From Streptomyces sp. PKU-EA00015 (lineage in GTDB: Bacteria; Actinomycetota; Actinomycetes; Streptomycetales; Streptomycetaceae), in assembly GCF_013387495.1 (NCBI RefSeq), contig NZ_JABZEE010000050.1, forward strand, positions 1 through 64,000: 64,000 bases of DNA. Direction: 5' to 3'. Position 1 is the stretch's first letter. Each line of letters starts with the position of its first letter. Below the pieces are notes generated by a model. The model was not told where the DNA came from. It did no database searches and was given only the letters and a program-made list of their open reading frames with translations. Shown one piece after another: positions 29,362-37,936 of this stretch. The position numbers were made by a program, and so were the translations under genes.

Positions 29362-30101
29362 CCGCCCCCGTGTTCGTCGTCGAGTCGCTCGAAGGCGTCG
29401 CACCGGGCGGTGTCGTCACCCTGGACGGCCCCGAGGGACGGCATGCCGTGTCCGTACGGCGGCTGCAAGCGGGCGAGGAGATCGTTCTGACGGACGGTCA
29501 GGGGCGTGGCGCGGCGGGCTCCGTGCTGGCCACCGAGGGCAAGGACCGGCTGACGATCGAGGTGCGGGAGTGCCCGGCCGAGCCGGAACCCGCGCCGAGG
29601 ATCACCGTCGTCCAGGCGCTGCCCAAGGGCGACCGCGGCGAACTCGCCGTGGAGACGATGACGGAGACGGGCGTGGACGCCGTCGTGCCGTGGGCGGCCG
29701 CGCGCTGCATCACGCAGTGGAAGGGCGAGCGCGGCGCCAAGTCGCTGGCCAAATGGCGTTCCACCGCGCGGGAGGCGGGCAAGCAGTCCCGCAGGCTGCG
29801 CTTCCCCGAGGTCGCGGAGGCGGCGACGACCAAGCAGGTGGCGGCGCTGCTGGCGGCCGCGGACTTCGCGGCCGTGCTCCACGAGGAGGGCGCGGAGCCG
29901 CTGGCCACCGCCGAACTCCCCGCACAGGGCTCGATCGTGCTGGTCGTCGGCCCGGAGGGCGGCGTGTCCCCGCAGGAGCTGGAGGCGTTCGCGCAGGCGG
30001 GCGCGAAGCCGTTCCGCCTGGGCCGCAGCGTGCTGCGCACGTCGACCGCCGGAACCGCGGCGACGGCCCTGCTGCTGGGCCGCACGGGCCGCTGGTCCTG
30101 A
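29358..30101 (+). CDS. rsmE: 16S rRNA (uracil1498-N3)-methyltransferase RsmE
   Basis: 247 aa; ATG overlaps the previous stop by 4 bases. N-terminal PUA-like domain (PEGRHAVSVRRLQAGEEI), then a SPOUT methyltransferase with the trefoil-knot motifs VVGPEGGVSPQELEAF near 196 and LGRSVLRTSTAGTAA near 222. It methylates U1498 of 16S rRNA using S-adenosylmethionine. Linkage hrcA-dnaJ-rsmE is a widespread conserved order. Confidence 0.95.
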   Translation: MTAPVFVVESLEGVAPGGVVTLDGPEGRHAVSVRRLQAGEEIVLTDGQGRGAAGSVLATEGKDRLTIEVRECPAEPEPAPRITVVQALPKGDRGELAVETMTETGVDAVVPWAAARCITQWKGERGAKSLAKWRSTAREAGKQSRRLRFPEVAEAATTKQVAALLAAADFAAVLHEEGAEPLATAELPAQGSIVLVVGPEGGVSPQELEAFAQAGAKPFRLGRSVLRTSTAGTAATALLLGRTGRWS

Positions 30102-30219
30102 GGGGGAGGGGCCGCGCGTCGGCACGGGTGGCCTTCCTGGGCATGGACCGGCCGCACGCGCACCACGCTGGCCACAACCGTCCTTTTCCCGCGCCCTCGT
30201 GGATGGCACCCTGCCACCC

Positions 30220-30732
30220 ATGAGTGTCCTCAGGACCGTGGCCGCCGCCGGCGCCTGCGGAATCGCCGTCGCGAGCCTCGCCGCCTGCGAGCCGGCGGCC
30301 GGCGGGCTCGACTCCGCCGCCGTGGCCGTCACCACCGACCGGACCGCGACCGCCACGCTGGAACGGCTGACCTTCGACGTGGCGTGGCTCAGCTGCACCG
30401 CCACCGTGAACAGAGGCGCGAGCCCCTCGGGCGCCACCACGGCACCGGGCAGCGCGACGGTCGACTGCCGGGGAGAGACCGAATCCGGCCAGACCATCAC
30501 CATCAAGGGCAAAGTGACCGACGAGCGCGCCGGAAAGTGCGTACGCGGTGATCTGACCGCCCGGATCGACAGGAAGGTCGTCTTCCAGGCGACCATGCTC
30601 GGTGACTGCTCCGCCGCGCCGAGCAGCACCGCGCCCGGCACGACGGGGCCCCGGACCACCGCGCCGCCCCGGCCGGGCCCCACCGTCACCGTCACCGAGA
30701 CCGTCACCGTGACCGCCGTTCCGGCCAAGTGA
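30220..30732 (+). CDS. Small lipoprotein of unknown function
   Basis: 170 aa from ATG 30220. Signal peptide with lipobox LAAC near residue 23 (VASLAACEP), so the mature protein is probably lipid-anchored outside the membrane. The folded part has a cysteine pair (SCTA near 63; VDCRG near 86) and two more (GKCVRG; GDCSA), probably forming disulfides. The tail is Thr/Pro-rich and ends TVTVTETVTVTAVPAK. No enzymatic motif. It is 45 bases before a leaderless-type start, so transcription of the next gene is probably independent. Confidence 0.75.
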   Translation: MSVLRTVAAAGACGIAVASLAACEPAAGGLDSAAVAVTTDRTATATLERLTFDVAWLSCTATVNRGASPSGATTAPGSATVDCRGETESGQTITIKGKVTDERAGKCVRGDLTARIDRKVVFQATMLGDCSAAPSSTAPGTTGPRTTAPPRPGPTVTVTETVTVTAVPAK

Positions 30733-30765
30733 TCCAAAGCCCCCCGCGCACGGCCTCCACCTGCC

Positions 30766-30771
30766 TAGGGT
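30766..30771 (+). promoter_or_regulatory. -10 element for the tricorn-like protease (leaderless spacing)
   Basis: TAGGGT, 6 bases, then GTG 30778. No Shine-Dalgarno lies between, so a leaderless mRNA is expected. Confidence 0.55.
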
Positions 30772-30777
30772 GACGGT

Positions 30778-33700
30778 GTGACGCACCCTGCCTACCTCCG
30801 GTTTCCCCATCTTCACGGCGAGTCGGTCGCCTTCACCGCCGAGGACGACGTCTGGGTGGCGCCGCTCGACGGCGGCCGCGCGTGGCGCGTCAGCGCCGAC
30901 GACGTGCCCGTGAACCATCCGAGAATCTCGCCCGACGGCACGCGCATCGCCTGGACCTCGTACCGCGACGGTGCGCCCGAGGTGCACGTCGCGCCCCTCG
31001 ACGGCGGGCCGTCGGACCGCCTGACCCACTGGGGCAGTTACAAGACCTCCGTACGCGGCTGGACCCCGGACGGCCACGTCCTCGCGCTCACCACCCACGG
31101 GCAGGCGTCGTTGCGCCGCACCTGGGCGCGGGCCGTGCCCCTCGACGGCGGCCCCGCCACCACCCTGCCGTACGGGCTCGTCGGCGACGTCGCCTTCGGC
31201 CCGCAGACGCTGCTGCTGTCGGCGACGATGGGACGCGAGGCCGCGGCCTGGAAGCGCTACCGGGGCGGCACCGCGGGCAAGTTGTGGATCGACGCGGCGG
31301 GCGACGGAGAGTTCGTACGCCTCCACGAGGACGTGGACGGCAACATCGAGTACCCCCTGTGGGTCGGCGACAGGATCGCGTTCCTGTCCGACCACGAGGG
31401 AGTCGGCGCGCTGTACTCCTCGCTGCCCGACGGCTCCGACCTGCGCCGGCACACCGGCATCGAGGGCTTCTACGCCCGCCACGCCGCCACCGACGGCGCC
31501 CGCGTCGTCTACGCCTGCGCCGGTGAACTGTGGATCCTCGACGACCTGGCCGGCGCCGAGCCGCGCCGGCTCGACATCAGGCTCGGCGGTCAGCGCACCG
31601 ACCTGCGGTCCCGGCCCGTCGACGCCGACCACCACCTCGGCGACGCCGCCCCCGACCACACCGGCCGCGGCAGCGCCGTCGAGGTCCGCGGCGGCATCCA
31701 CTGGGTCACCCACCGCGGAGGGCCCGCGCGTTCGCTCGCCGTGGAGCCCGGCGTGCGCTCCCGGCTGCCGCGCACGTTCCGCGTGGACGGCGAGGAGCAC
31801 GTCGTCTGGGTGACCGACGCCGAGGGGGACGACGCGCTCGAGTTCGCGCCGGCGACCGGCCCCGCCGCGGGCGCCACGCCCCGACGGCTCGCCGCGGGCC
31901 GGATCGGCCGCGTTCTCAGCCTCGCCGTCGCGCCCGACGGCAGCCGTGCGGCCGTCGCCTCGCACGACGGCCGGGTGCTTCTCGTCGAGCGCGAGTCCGG
32001 CGAGGTCCGCGAGGTCGACCGCAGCGAGCACGGCGACGCCACAGGGCTCGTCTTCTCACCCGACTCGGGCTGGCTCGCCTGGTCGCACCCCGGCCCCAGC
32101 CCGCTGCGCCAGATCAAACTCGCCAACACCGGTGATCTGACGGTCTCCGAGGCGACACCGCTGCGGTTCAAGGACTTCCAGCCCGCCTTCACGCTCGACG
32201 GCAAGCACCTCGCCTTCCTCTCCGAGCGGTCCTTCGACCCGGTCTACGACACGCACGTCTTCGACCTCGCCTTCATCGGCGGCTGCCGGCCGCACCTGAT
32301 CACGCTCGCCGCGACGACGCCCTCGCCGTTCGGCCCGCAGCGGCACGGGCGGGCCTTCGACCCGGACAAGGACGGTGCGTCCGACTCCGCTGCGGACGAG
32401 GGCGCCGCGCCCGTCACCCGTATCGACCTCGACGGACTCGCGGACCGCATAGTGCCGTTCCCCGTCGAGGCCGCCCGCTATTCGACGCTGCGCGCCGCGA
32501 AGGACGGGCTGCTGTGGCTGCGGCACCCGCTGCGCGGAGTCCTCGGCGCGGCCCGTGCCACGCCCGACGACCCCGGCCCGAAGACCGCGCTCGAGCGGTA
32601 CGACCTGGTCCAGCAGCACATCGAGGAACTCTGCGGGGACGCCGACTACTTCCGCGTCAGCGGTGACGGCAAGCGGATCCTGCTCCACACCGACGACACG
32701 CTCAAGGTCGTCCCCAGCGACCGGCGCGCCTCCCGCGACGAGGACTCCGACACCAACATCACCGTCGACCTCAGCCGCGTGCGCCGGACGATCGACCCGG
32801 CCGCCGAGTGGCGGCAGATGTACGACGAGGCCGGGCGGCTGATGCGCGACCAGTTCTGGCGCGCCGACCTCGGCGGTGTCGACTGGGACGGGGTGCTGGA
32901 GCGGTACCGGCCGGTGCTGGCCCGCGTCGCCACCCATGACGACCTCGTCGACCTGCTGTGGGAGGTGCAGGGCGAACTCGGCACCTCGCATGCGTACGTC
33001 ATGCCGGCGGGCGGCTACGGCAGCGGCGCGACCCGGCAGGGGCTGCTCGGCGCGGACATCTCCCGCGCGGAGGACGGGTCCTGGCGGATCGAGCGCATCC
33101 TGCCCTCGGAGACGTCCGACCCGCATGCCCACTCACCGCTCGCGGCGCCGGGCGTCGCCCTGCGCGCGGGAGACGCGATCGTGGCCGTGGACGGGCGGCC
33201 CGTCGACTCCGTGAGGGGCCTTGGGCCGCTGCTCGTCGGCTCGGCGGGCAAGCCCGTCGAACTCACCGTGTCCCCGGCGGGCGGCGGCGACCCGCGCCAC
33301 GCGGTGGTGGTGCCCCTCGCCGACGAGGAGCCGCTGAGGTACCACGCCTGGGTGGCGGACCGGCGGGCGTACGTCCACGAGAAGTCGGGCGGACGTCTCG
33401 GCTACCTCCATGTCCCGGACATGCAGGCGCCCGGCTGGGCCCAGATCCACCGTGACCTGAGGGTGGAGGTGGCGCGCGAGGGTCTGGTCGTCGACGTACG
33501 CGAGAACCGCGGCGGCCACACATCGCAGCTCGTCGTCGAGAAGCTGGCCCGCCGCATCGTGGGCTGGGACCTGCCGCGCGGGATGCAGCCGTCCAGCTAC
33601 CCGCTGGACGCTCCCCGGGGGCCGGTGGTGGCCGTGGCGAACGAGTTCTCCGGCTCGGACGGCGACATCGTGAACGCGGCGATCAAGGCGCTCGGCATCG

Positions 33701-33978
33701 GCCCGGTGGTGGGCACGCGGACGTGGGGCGGTGTGGTGGGCATCGACAGCCGCTATTCCCTGGTCGACGGCACGCTGGTGACACAGCCCAAGTACGCGTT
33801 CTGGCTGGAGGGTTACGGCTGGGACGTGGAGAACCGCGGCGTGGACCCGGACGTGGAGGTGGTGCCGACGCCTCAGGACTACGCGGCGGGGCGGGACCCG
33901 CAGCTGGACGAGGCGATCCGGATGGCGCTGTCGGCGCTGGAGGAGACGGCGGCGAAGTCGCCGCCGCGGCTGCCGTAA
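30778..33978 (+). CDS. Tricorn-like S41 family protease
   Basis: 1066 aa from GTG 30778. Order as in archaeal tricorn: two N-terminal beta-propellers (DGTRIAWTSYRDGAPEVHV, DGSRAAVASHDGRVLLVER), a helical C1 region with the catalytic-type His (GTSHAYVMP near 736), a PDZ domain (about 755-840), and the S41 core with nucleophile region NEFSGSDGDIVNAA near 956 and RTWGGVVGI near 980. Tricorn proteases trim peptides downstream of the proteasome; actinobacteria also have proteasomes. No signal peptide, so cytoplasmic. The stop codon TAA lies inside the end of a palindromic repeat (CCGTAACC). Confidence 0.93.
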   Translation: MTHPAYLRFPHLHGESVAFTAEDDVWVAPLDGGRAWRVSADDVPVNHPRISPDGTRIAWTSYRDGAPEVHVAPLDGGPSDRLTHWGSYKTSVRGWTPDGHVLALTTHGQASLRRTWARAVPLDGGPATTLPYGLVGDVAFGPQTLLLSATMGREAAAWKRYRGGTAGKLWIDAAGDGEFVRLHEDVDGNIEYPLWVGDRIAFLSDHEGVGALYSSLPDGSDLRRHTGIEGFYARHAATDGARVVYACAGELWILDDLAGAEPRRLDIRLGGQRTDLRSRPVDADHHLGDAAPDHTGRGSAVEVRGGIHWVTHRGGPARSLAVEPGVRSRLPRTFRVDGEEHVVWVTDAEGDDALEFAPATGPAAGATPRRLAAGRIGRVLSLAVAPDGSRAAVASHDGRVLLVERESGEVREVDRSEHGDATGLVFSPDSGWLAWSHPGPSPLRQIKLANTGDLTVSEATPLRFKDFQPAFTLDGKHLAFLSERSFDPVYDTHVFDLAFIGGCRPHLITLAATTPSPFGPQRHGRAFDPDKDGASDSAADEGAAPVTRIDLDGLADRIVPFPVEAARYSTLRAAKDGLLWLRHPLRGVLGAARATPDDPGPKTALERYDLVQQHIEELCGDADYFRVSGDGKRILLHTDDTLKVVPSDRRASRDEDSDTNITVDLSRVRRTIDPAAEWRQMYDEAGRLMRDQFWRADLGGVDWDGVLERYRPVLARVATHDDLVDLLWEVQGELGTSHAYVMPAGGYGSGATRQGLLGADISRAEDGSWRIERILPSETSDPHAHSPLAAPGVALRAGDAIVAVDGRPVDSVRGLGPLLVGSAGKPVELTVSPAGGGDPRHAVVVPLADEEPLRYHAWVADRRAYVHEKSGGRLGYLHVPDMQAPGWAQIHRDLRVEVAREGLVVDVRENRGGHTSQLVVEKLARRIVGWDLPRGMQPSSYPLDAPRGPVVAVANEFSGSDGDIVNAAIKALGIGPVVGTRTWGGVVGIDSRYSLVDGTLVTQPKYAFWLEGYGWDVENRGVDPDVEVVPTPQDYAAGRDPQLDEAIRMALSALEETAAKSPPRLP

Positions 33979-34140
33979 CCGGGGGCTCCGCCCCCGGGCC
34001 CCCGGGCCTCAATCTCCCCCTACGGCCTGGCGGCCGTGGGAGGTGCCCCCAGCGAGGCTGGATTTGCCTGCGGCGAATCCAGCCCGTCCGGCGATTGAGG
34101 ACACCGCGCGAAGCGCGGTACGGGGTCGCGGGGCCAGGGC
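33972..34140. repeat. Palindromic intergenic repeat, family 1, copy C
   Basis: Begins in the last codons of the protease gene with CCGTAACCGGGGGCTCCGCCCC. Continues with the left arm TCCCCCTACGGCCTGGCGGCCG, the central hairpin GGCTGGATTTGCC/GGCGAATCCAGCC and the right-side GAGGACACCGCGCGAAGCGCGG module. No gene in the 230-base gap. Confidence 0.8.
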
Positions 34141-34208
34141 CGTGCGCCTCCGCACGGCCGATAGCATGCCGTCAGCAGTGACACCCACCCGCGAGGAGGC
34201 GCCCCCGC

Positions 34209-34568
34209 ATGGCCGGAGAACCGCAGGCGGACTGCCTGTTCTGCAAGATCGCCTCAGGGGAGGTCCCCGCCACCATCGTGCGCGAGACCGCGACCACCGT
34301 CGCCTTCCGGGACATCAACCCCCAGGCCCCCACCCATGTTCTGGTCATCCCCAGGGCCCACTACCGCGACGCCGCCACCCTCGCCTCCGCCGCGCCGGAG
34401 CTCGCCGCCGACGTGCTGCGGGAGGCCGGTGAGGTCGCCGCCGACGAGAAGGCCGACGCGACCGGCTACCGCGTCGTCTTCAACACCGGCTCCGGTGCGG
34501 GGCAGACCGTCTTCCACGCCCACGCCCACGTGCTCGGCGGCCGCGGTCTCGAGTGGCCCCCCGGGTAG
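34209..34568 (+). CDS. HIT-family hydrolase (HinT-like)
   Basis: 119 aa from ATG 34209 with GAGGAGG about 9 bases upstream. Nucleotide-binding histidine triad HAHAHVLGG near 102-110, plus the N-terminal CLFCKI pair that often binds zinc with a distant His. HinT-type enzymes hydrolyse AMP-N-linked compounds such as adenosine phosphoramidate and aminoacyl-adenylates. Only 14 bases separate it from the RNase Z-like gene, suggesting one transcript. Confidence 0.93.
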   Translation: MAGEPQADCLFCKIASGEVPATIVRETATTVAFRDINPQAPTHVLVIPRAHYRDAATLASAAPELAADVLREAGEVAADEKADATGYRVVFNTGSGAGQTVFHAHAHVLGGRGLEWPPG

Positions 34569-34582
34569 GGGCGGGCAGCGCA

Positions 34583-35491
34583 GTGTCCGTACGTGAACTG
34601 GTGGTGCTCGGCACCGCCAGCCAGGTCCCGACCCGGCACCGCAACCACAACGGCTATCTGCTGCGCTGGGACGGCGAGGGCATCCTCTTCGACCCCGGCG
34701 AGGGCACCCAGCGGCAGATGCTGCGCGCCGGCGTGTCCGCGCACGACATCGACCGGATCTGTGTCACGCACTTCCACGGCGACCACTCCCTGGGCCTGGC
34801 CGGGGTGATCCAGCGGATCAACCTCGACCAGGTCCCGCACCCGGTCGTCGCCCACTACCCCGCGAGCGGGCAGCGCTTCTTCGACCGGCTGCGGTACGCG
34901 ACGGCCTACCGCGAGACCGTGCCGCTCGTCGAGACGCCCGTCGCCGCAGACGGCGTCCTCGCACGGGCGGGCGCGTACACCCTGGAGGCGCACCGGCTGT
35001 CCCACCCCGTCGAGTCCTACGGTTACCGGCTCGTCGAGCCGGACGGCCGCCGGATACTGCCCGAGCGGCTCGCCGCGCACGGCATCAAGGGCCCGGACGT
35101 CGGCCGGCTCCAGCGCGACGGGGCGTTCGGCGGCGTCACGCTGGACGACGTCAGCGAGGTCCGCCGCGGGCAGCGGTTCGCCTTCGTCATGGACACCCGG
35201 CTCTGCGACGGCGTCCACGCCCTCGCCGAGGGCTGCGACATGCTGGTCATCGAGTCCACGTTCCTCGACGAGGACGTGCGGCTGGCCACCGAGCACGGTC
35301 ACCTGACCGCAGGTCAGGCCGGCCGGGTCGCCCACGAGGCGGGCGTACGGCACCTCGTCCTCACGCACTTCTCGCAGCGCTACACGGACGCCGCCGAGAC
35401 CTTCGAGCGCCAGGCCCGCGCCGCCGGGTTCGAGGGCGAGGTGACCGTCGCCCGGGACCTGTGGCGCATCCCCGTGCCCAAGCGCTCCTGA
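34583..35491 (+). CDS. Ribonuclease Z-like metallo-hydrolase
   Basis: 302 aa from GTG 34583 (SVRELVVLGTASQVPT). Typical short RNase Z features: LGTASQVPTRHRN at the start, the metal site THFHGDHSLGL near 62-72, MDTR near 211, ESTF near 228, and the C-terminal HFSQRY near 261. Short RNase Z cleaves the 3' trailer of tRNA precursors. The similarity is good, but the exosite arm is hard to judge, so a general phosphodiesterase remains possible. Ribosome site is weak; translation may be coupled to the HIT gene just upstream. Confidence 0.85.
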   Translation: MSVRELVVLGTASQVPTRHRNHNGYLLRWDGEGILFDPGEGTQRQMLRAGVSAHDIDRICVTHFHGDHSLGLAGVIQRINLDQVPHPVVAHYPASGQRFFDRLRYATAYRETVPLVETPVAADGVLARAGAYTLEAHRLSHPVESYGYRLVEPDGRRILPERLAAHGIKGPDVGRLQRDGAFGGVTLDDVSEVRRGQRFAFVMDTRLCDGVHALAEGCDMLVIESTFLDEDVRLATEHGHLTAGQAGRVAHEAGVRHLVLTHFSQRYTDAAETFERQARAAGFEGEVTVARDLWRIPVPKRS

Positions 35492-35504
35492 AGGCGCTGC
35501 GGCC

Positions 35505-35510
35505 TAGAAT
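35505..35510 (+). promoter_or_regulatory. -10 element for the deaminase gene (leaderless spacing)
   Basis: TAGAAT, a near-consensus -10, is followed by 6 bases and ATG 35517; no ribosome site is present. Confidence 0.6.
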
Positions 35511-35516
35511 TGGGTC

Positions 35517-36509
35517 ATGCCCCTCCCCAAGGCCGAACTGCACCTTCACATCGAAGGCACACTGGAGCCCGAGCTCGCCTTCGCCCTCGCCGCGCGCAAC
35601 GGCGTCGAACTCCCCTTCGCGGACACCGCCGAGTTGCGGAACGCCTACGACTTCAAGGACCTCCAGTCGTTCCTCGACCTGTACTACGGGCTGATGGCCG
35701 TGCTGCGCACCGAGGACGACTTCGCCGAGCTGGCGGACGCCTATCTCGCGCGCGCCGCCGCCCAGGGCGTACGCCACGCGGAGATCTTCTTCGACCCGCA
35801 GGCGCACACCGCCCGCGGTGTCCCGATCGGCACGGTGATCGAGGGCCTCGGACGGGCGCTTGACGGAGCCCGCGACCGGCACGGCGTCTCCACGCGCCTG
35901 ATCATGTGCTTCCTGCGCGACGAGCCGGCCCAGTCCGCGCTGGCGACGCTGCGGGAGGCGGAGCCGTATCTGAGCCGGATCACGGGCGTCGGTCTCGACT
36001 CCGCGGAGGTCGGGCACCCGCCGTCGAAGTTCCGGGAGGTCTACGAGGCGGCGGCCGCCCTCGGGCTGCGCCGGGTCGCGCACGCGGGGGAGGAGGGCCC
36101 GGCGGCGTACGTCCGCGAGGCGCTGGACGTCCTCGGCGTCGAGCGGATCGACCACGGGCTGCGCTCCATGGAGGACCCCGACCTGGTGGCGCGGCTGGTG
36201 CGCGAGCGGGTGCCGCTGACGCTGTGCCCGCTGTCCAACGTCCGGCTGCGGGCCGTCGACACGCTCGCGGACCATCCGCTGCCCAGGATGATGGCCGCCG
36301 GCCTGATGTGCACGGTCAACTCCGACGACCCCGCCTACTTCGGGGGCTATGCGGGCGACAACTTCCGTGCGGTGCGCGAGGCGTTGCCGCTCGGCGACGA
36401 GGAGCTGCGCGAACTGGCCCGCAACTCCTTCCTGGCGTCGTTCCTCGGCGACGAGGAGGAGCTGCGGGCCCGGTATCTGGCCGAGGTGGAGGCCTACGAC
36501 TTCGGGTGA
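35517..36509 (+). CDS. Adenine deaminase (adenosine-deaminase family)
   Basis: 330 aa. Zinc-dependent amidohydrolase: HLHIEG at 9-14 (HxH ligands), HAGEEG near 187 (His ligand and catalytic Glu), HGLRS near 209, and NSDDPAYFGGY near 268 (Asp ligand). TLEPELAF after HIEG and the DDPAYFGGY string are typical of the adenine-specific subgroup rather than true adenosine deaminases, so I favour adenine to hypoxanthine; adenosine cannot be excluded. Purine salvage in the cytoplasm. It is read from its own leaderless-type promoter, 25 bases after the RNase Z-like gene. Confidence 0.88.
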   Translation: MPLPKAELHLHIEGTLEPELAFALAARNGVELPFADTAELRNAYDFKDLQSFLDLYYGLMAVLRTEDDFAELADAYLARAAAQGVRHAEIFFDPQAHTARGVPIGTVIEGLGRALDGARDRHGVSTRLIMCFLRDEPAQSALATLREAEPYLSRITGVGLDSAEVGHPPSKFREVYEAAAALGLRRVAHAGEEGPAAYVREALDVLGVERIDHGLRSMEDPDLVARLVRERVPLTLCPLSNVRLRAVDTLADHPLPRMMAAGLMCTVNSDDPAYFGGYAGDNFRAVREALPLGDEELRELARNSFLASFLGDEEELRARYLAEVEAYDFG

Positions 36510-36522
36510 GGTTGACGAGCCG

Positions 36523-37809
36523 TCAGCCGCTCGCCGCCGGTCCCGTCCAGTCCGCCGGGACGCGGGCGATGCGGACCCGCTGTGGATGGTCGCCGACGGC
36601 CACGGTCGCGACCTTCCGGCCGGTCGTGAAGTCGATCGCGGTGACGGCGTCCGCGCCGCTCTCCGAGATGACGCACGACCTGCCGTCGCCGCTCACCGTG
36701 GCCCAGTACGGCTTCGAGGCCGGCACCGGCGGGCTCTCCCGGAGTGTGGACCTGTCGACGATCGTCGCGTAGTCGTCCATCGTCCCGGCGACGCAGAGCT
36801 TGTCGCCCCGGGGGCTCATCGACATGCCGTGGTGGCGTGAGTCGTTGACCCAGGTGGTGCGGTCCTCGCTGGTCGCCGGGTTCTTCGGCAGTTCCTTCAC
36901 GCGGGTGACCTTGTCGGCGGCGACGTCGTACTCGACGAAGCCGTTGAAGAACGACACCTGGAAGTACAGCCGGGACTCGTCCGGCGTGAACGCGACGGGA
37001 CGGACCGCGTCCGACAGGTCCCGGCGGCCGAAGGCGTCCAGGCGCTGACGCATGTCGATCACCGTGACCTGCTGATACGTCCGCGCGTCGACGACGGTGA
37101 TCCGGCGGTCGCCCTTCGTCCAGTCCAGCCAGGGCGCGTCGAGCGCGGTGGTGACCTCGCCGATCGACATGTTCCACAGATACCTGCCGCCGTCGGTGAA
37201 GACGTTCTCGTGCGGCTTGTCACCGGTCGCGAACGAGCCGACCTCCCGGCCGGTGGTGATGTCGAGGACGTGCACGGTGTTGGACGTCGACGCGGAGACG
37301 GCGACGCGGGTGCCGTCGGGGGAGACCGCCATGTGGTCGGCGCGGAAACCGGACACCGGGAAACGCCAGTTGAGCCTGCCGGTGGCGAGGTCGATGGAGA
37401 CGACGTCGGCGAAGCTCGGCCGGGAGACGACCATGGCTCCGCCGTCCGGCGTCGCGTACATGTCGTCGACGAACTGGTCGTGCCCCTCGCCGGGGCCCTG
37501 CCGGACGCCGAGGAAGAAGGCGAGCCTGACGGGGTCGCGGTAGATCTCCCGCAGCCGCTCCTCCTTGTCCGGGACGACGTTCACCCGGCCGATCCGCCCG
37601 AAGTCCCCCTCGGCCTCGATGACATCGGCGGTGCCGTCCCAGTTGTTGCCGACGAACATGACCTCGCGCAGCGCGACCCCGCTGCCCCCGTGCTGCGTGG
37701 CCGTCGTACCCGTCGTGCCCTCCGCGTGGGCCGGGAGCGCGGCGCCGGCCGTGAGGGCCAGGGCGGCGGCGATCGCGCCTGCGGTCCGCCTGGTGCGGGA
37801 CAGAGACAT
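36523..37809 (-). CDS. Secreted YncE-like beta-propeller protein
   Basis: 428 aa from ATG 37809 (MSLSRTRRTAG). Clear Sec signal peptide: RTRR, hydrophobic AIAAALALTAGAA, cleavage near PAHA-EG (about residue 30). The rest is built of blades of the 40-residue propeller type (MAVSPDGTRVAVSASTSN, VAFTPDESRLYFQVS, MSMSPRGDKLCVAG), each with SPDG/TPDE-type turns. No catalytic signature. Probably an extracellular sensor or binding protein. Divergent from a TetR regulator with two inverted repeats between, so probably under its control. Tail-to-tail with the deaminase gene with 13 bases between stops. Confidence 0.85.
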   Translation of the reverse strand: MSLSRTRRTAGAIAAALALTAGAALPAHAEGTTGTTATQHGGSGVALREVMFVGNNWDGTADVIEAEGDFGRIGRVNVVPDKEERLREIYRDPVRLAFFLGVRQGPGEGHDQFVDDMYATPDGGAMVVSRPSFADVVSIDLATGRLNWRFPVSGFRADHMAVSPDGTRVAVSASTSNTVHVLDITTGREVGSFATGDKPHENVFTDGGRYLWNMSIGEVTTALDAPWLDWTKGDRRITVVDARTYQQVTVIDMRQRLDAFGRRDLSDAVRPVAFTPDESRLYFQVSFFNGFVEYDVAADKVTRVKELPKNPATSEDRTTWVNDSRHHGMSMSPRGDKLCVAGTMDDYATIVDRSTLRESPPVPASKPYWATVSGDGRSCVISESGADAVTAIDFTTGRKVATVAVGDHPQRVRIARVPADWTGPAASG

Positions 37810-37855
37810 GGTCCTTGCCTTCCGGGCAGGCGGCCGGTCCGAGCACCGGGCGCAG

Positions 37856-37877
37856 TCTGAAAACAAGCGCGTTCAGA
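37856..37877. promoter_or_regulatory. Inverted repeat in the propeller/TetR divergent region
   Basis: TCTGAA, 10 bases, TTCAGA. It sits 47 bases before the propeller start, a good position for an operator. Confidence 0.4.
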
Positions 37878-37911
37878 TTGGGGTACTGGAAAGTAACGAG
37901 TAGTGGCAGAC

Positions 37912-37927
37912 TCCACAAGACTGTGGA
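37912..37927. promoter_or_regulatory. Inverted repeat just before the TetR gene
   Basis: TCCACA, 4 bases, TGTGGA, a 16-base palindrome ending 9 bases before the TetR start; a possible autoregulatory operator. It contains a DnaA-box-like TGTCCACA on the minus strand, which I take as coincidence. Confidence 0.4.
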
Positions 37928-37936
37928 CACGACAAA

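Noticed and set aside
37920..37928. DnaA-box-like TGTCCACA on the minus strand before TetR
   Set aside because: It is one arm of a palindrome better explained as a TetR operator; single isolated box.
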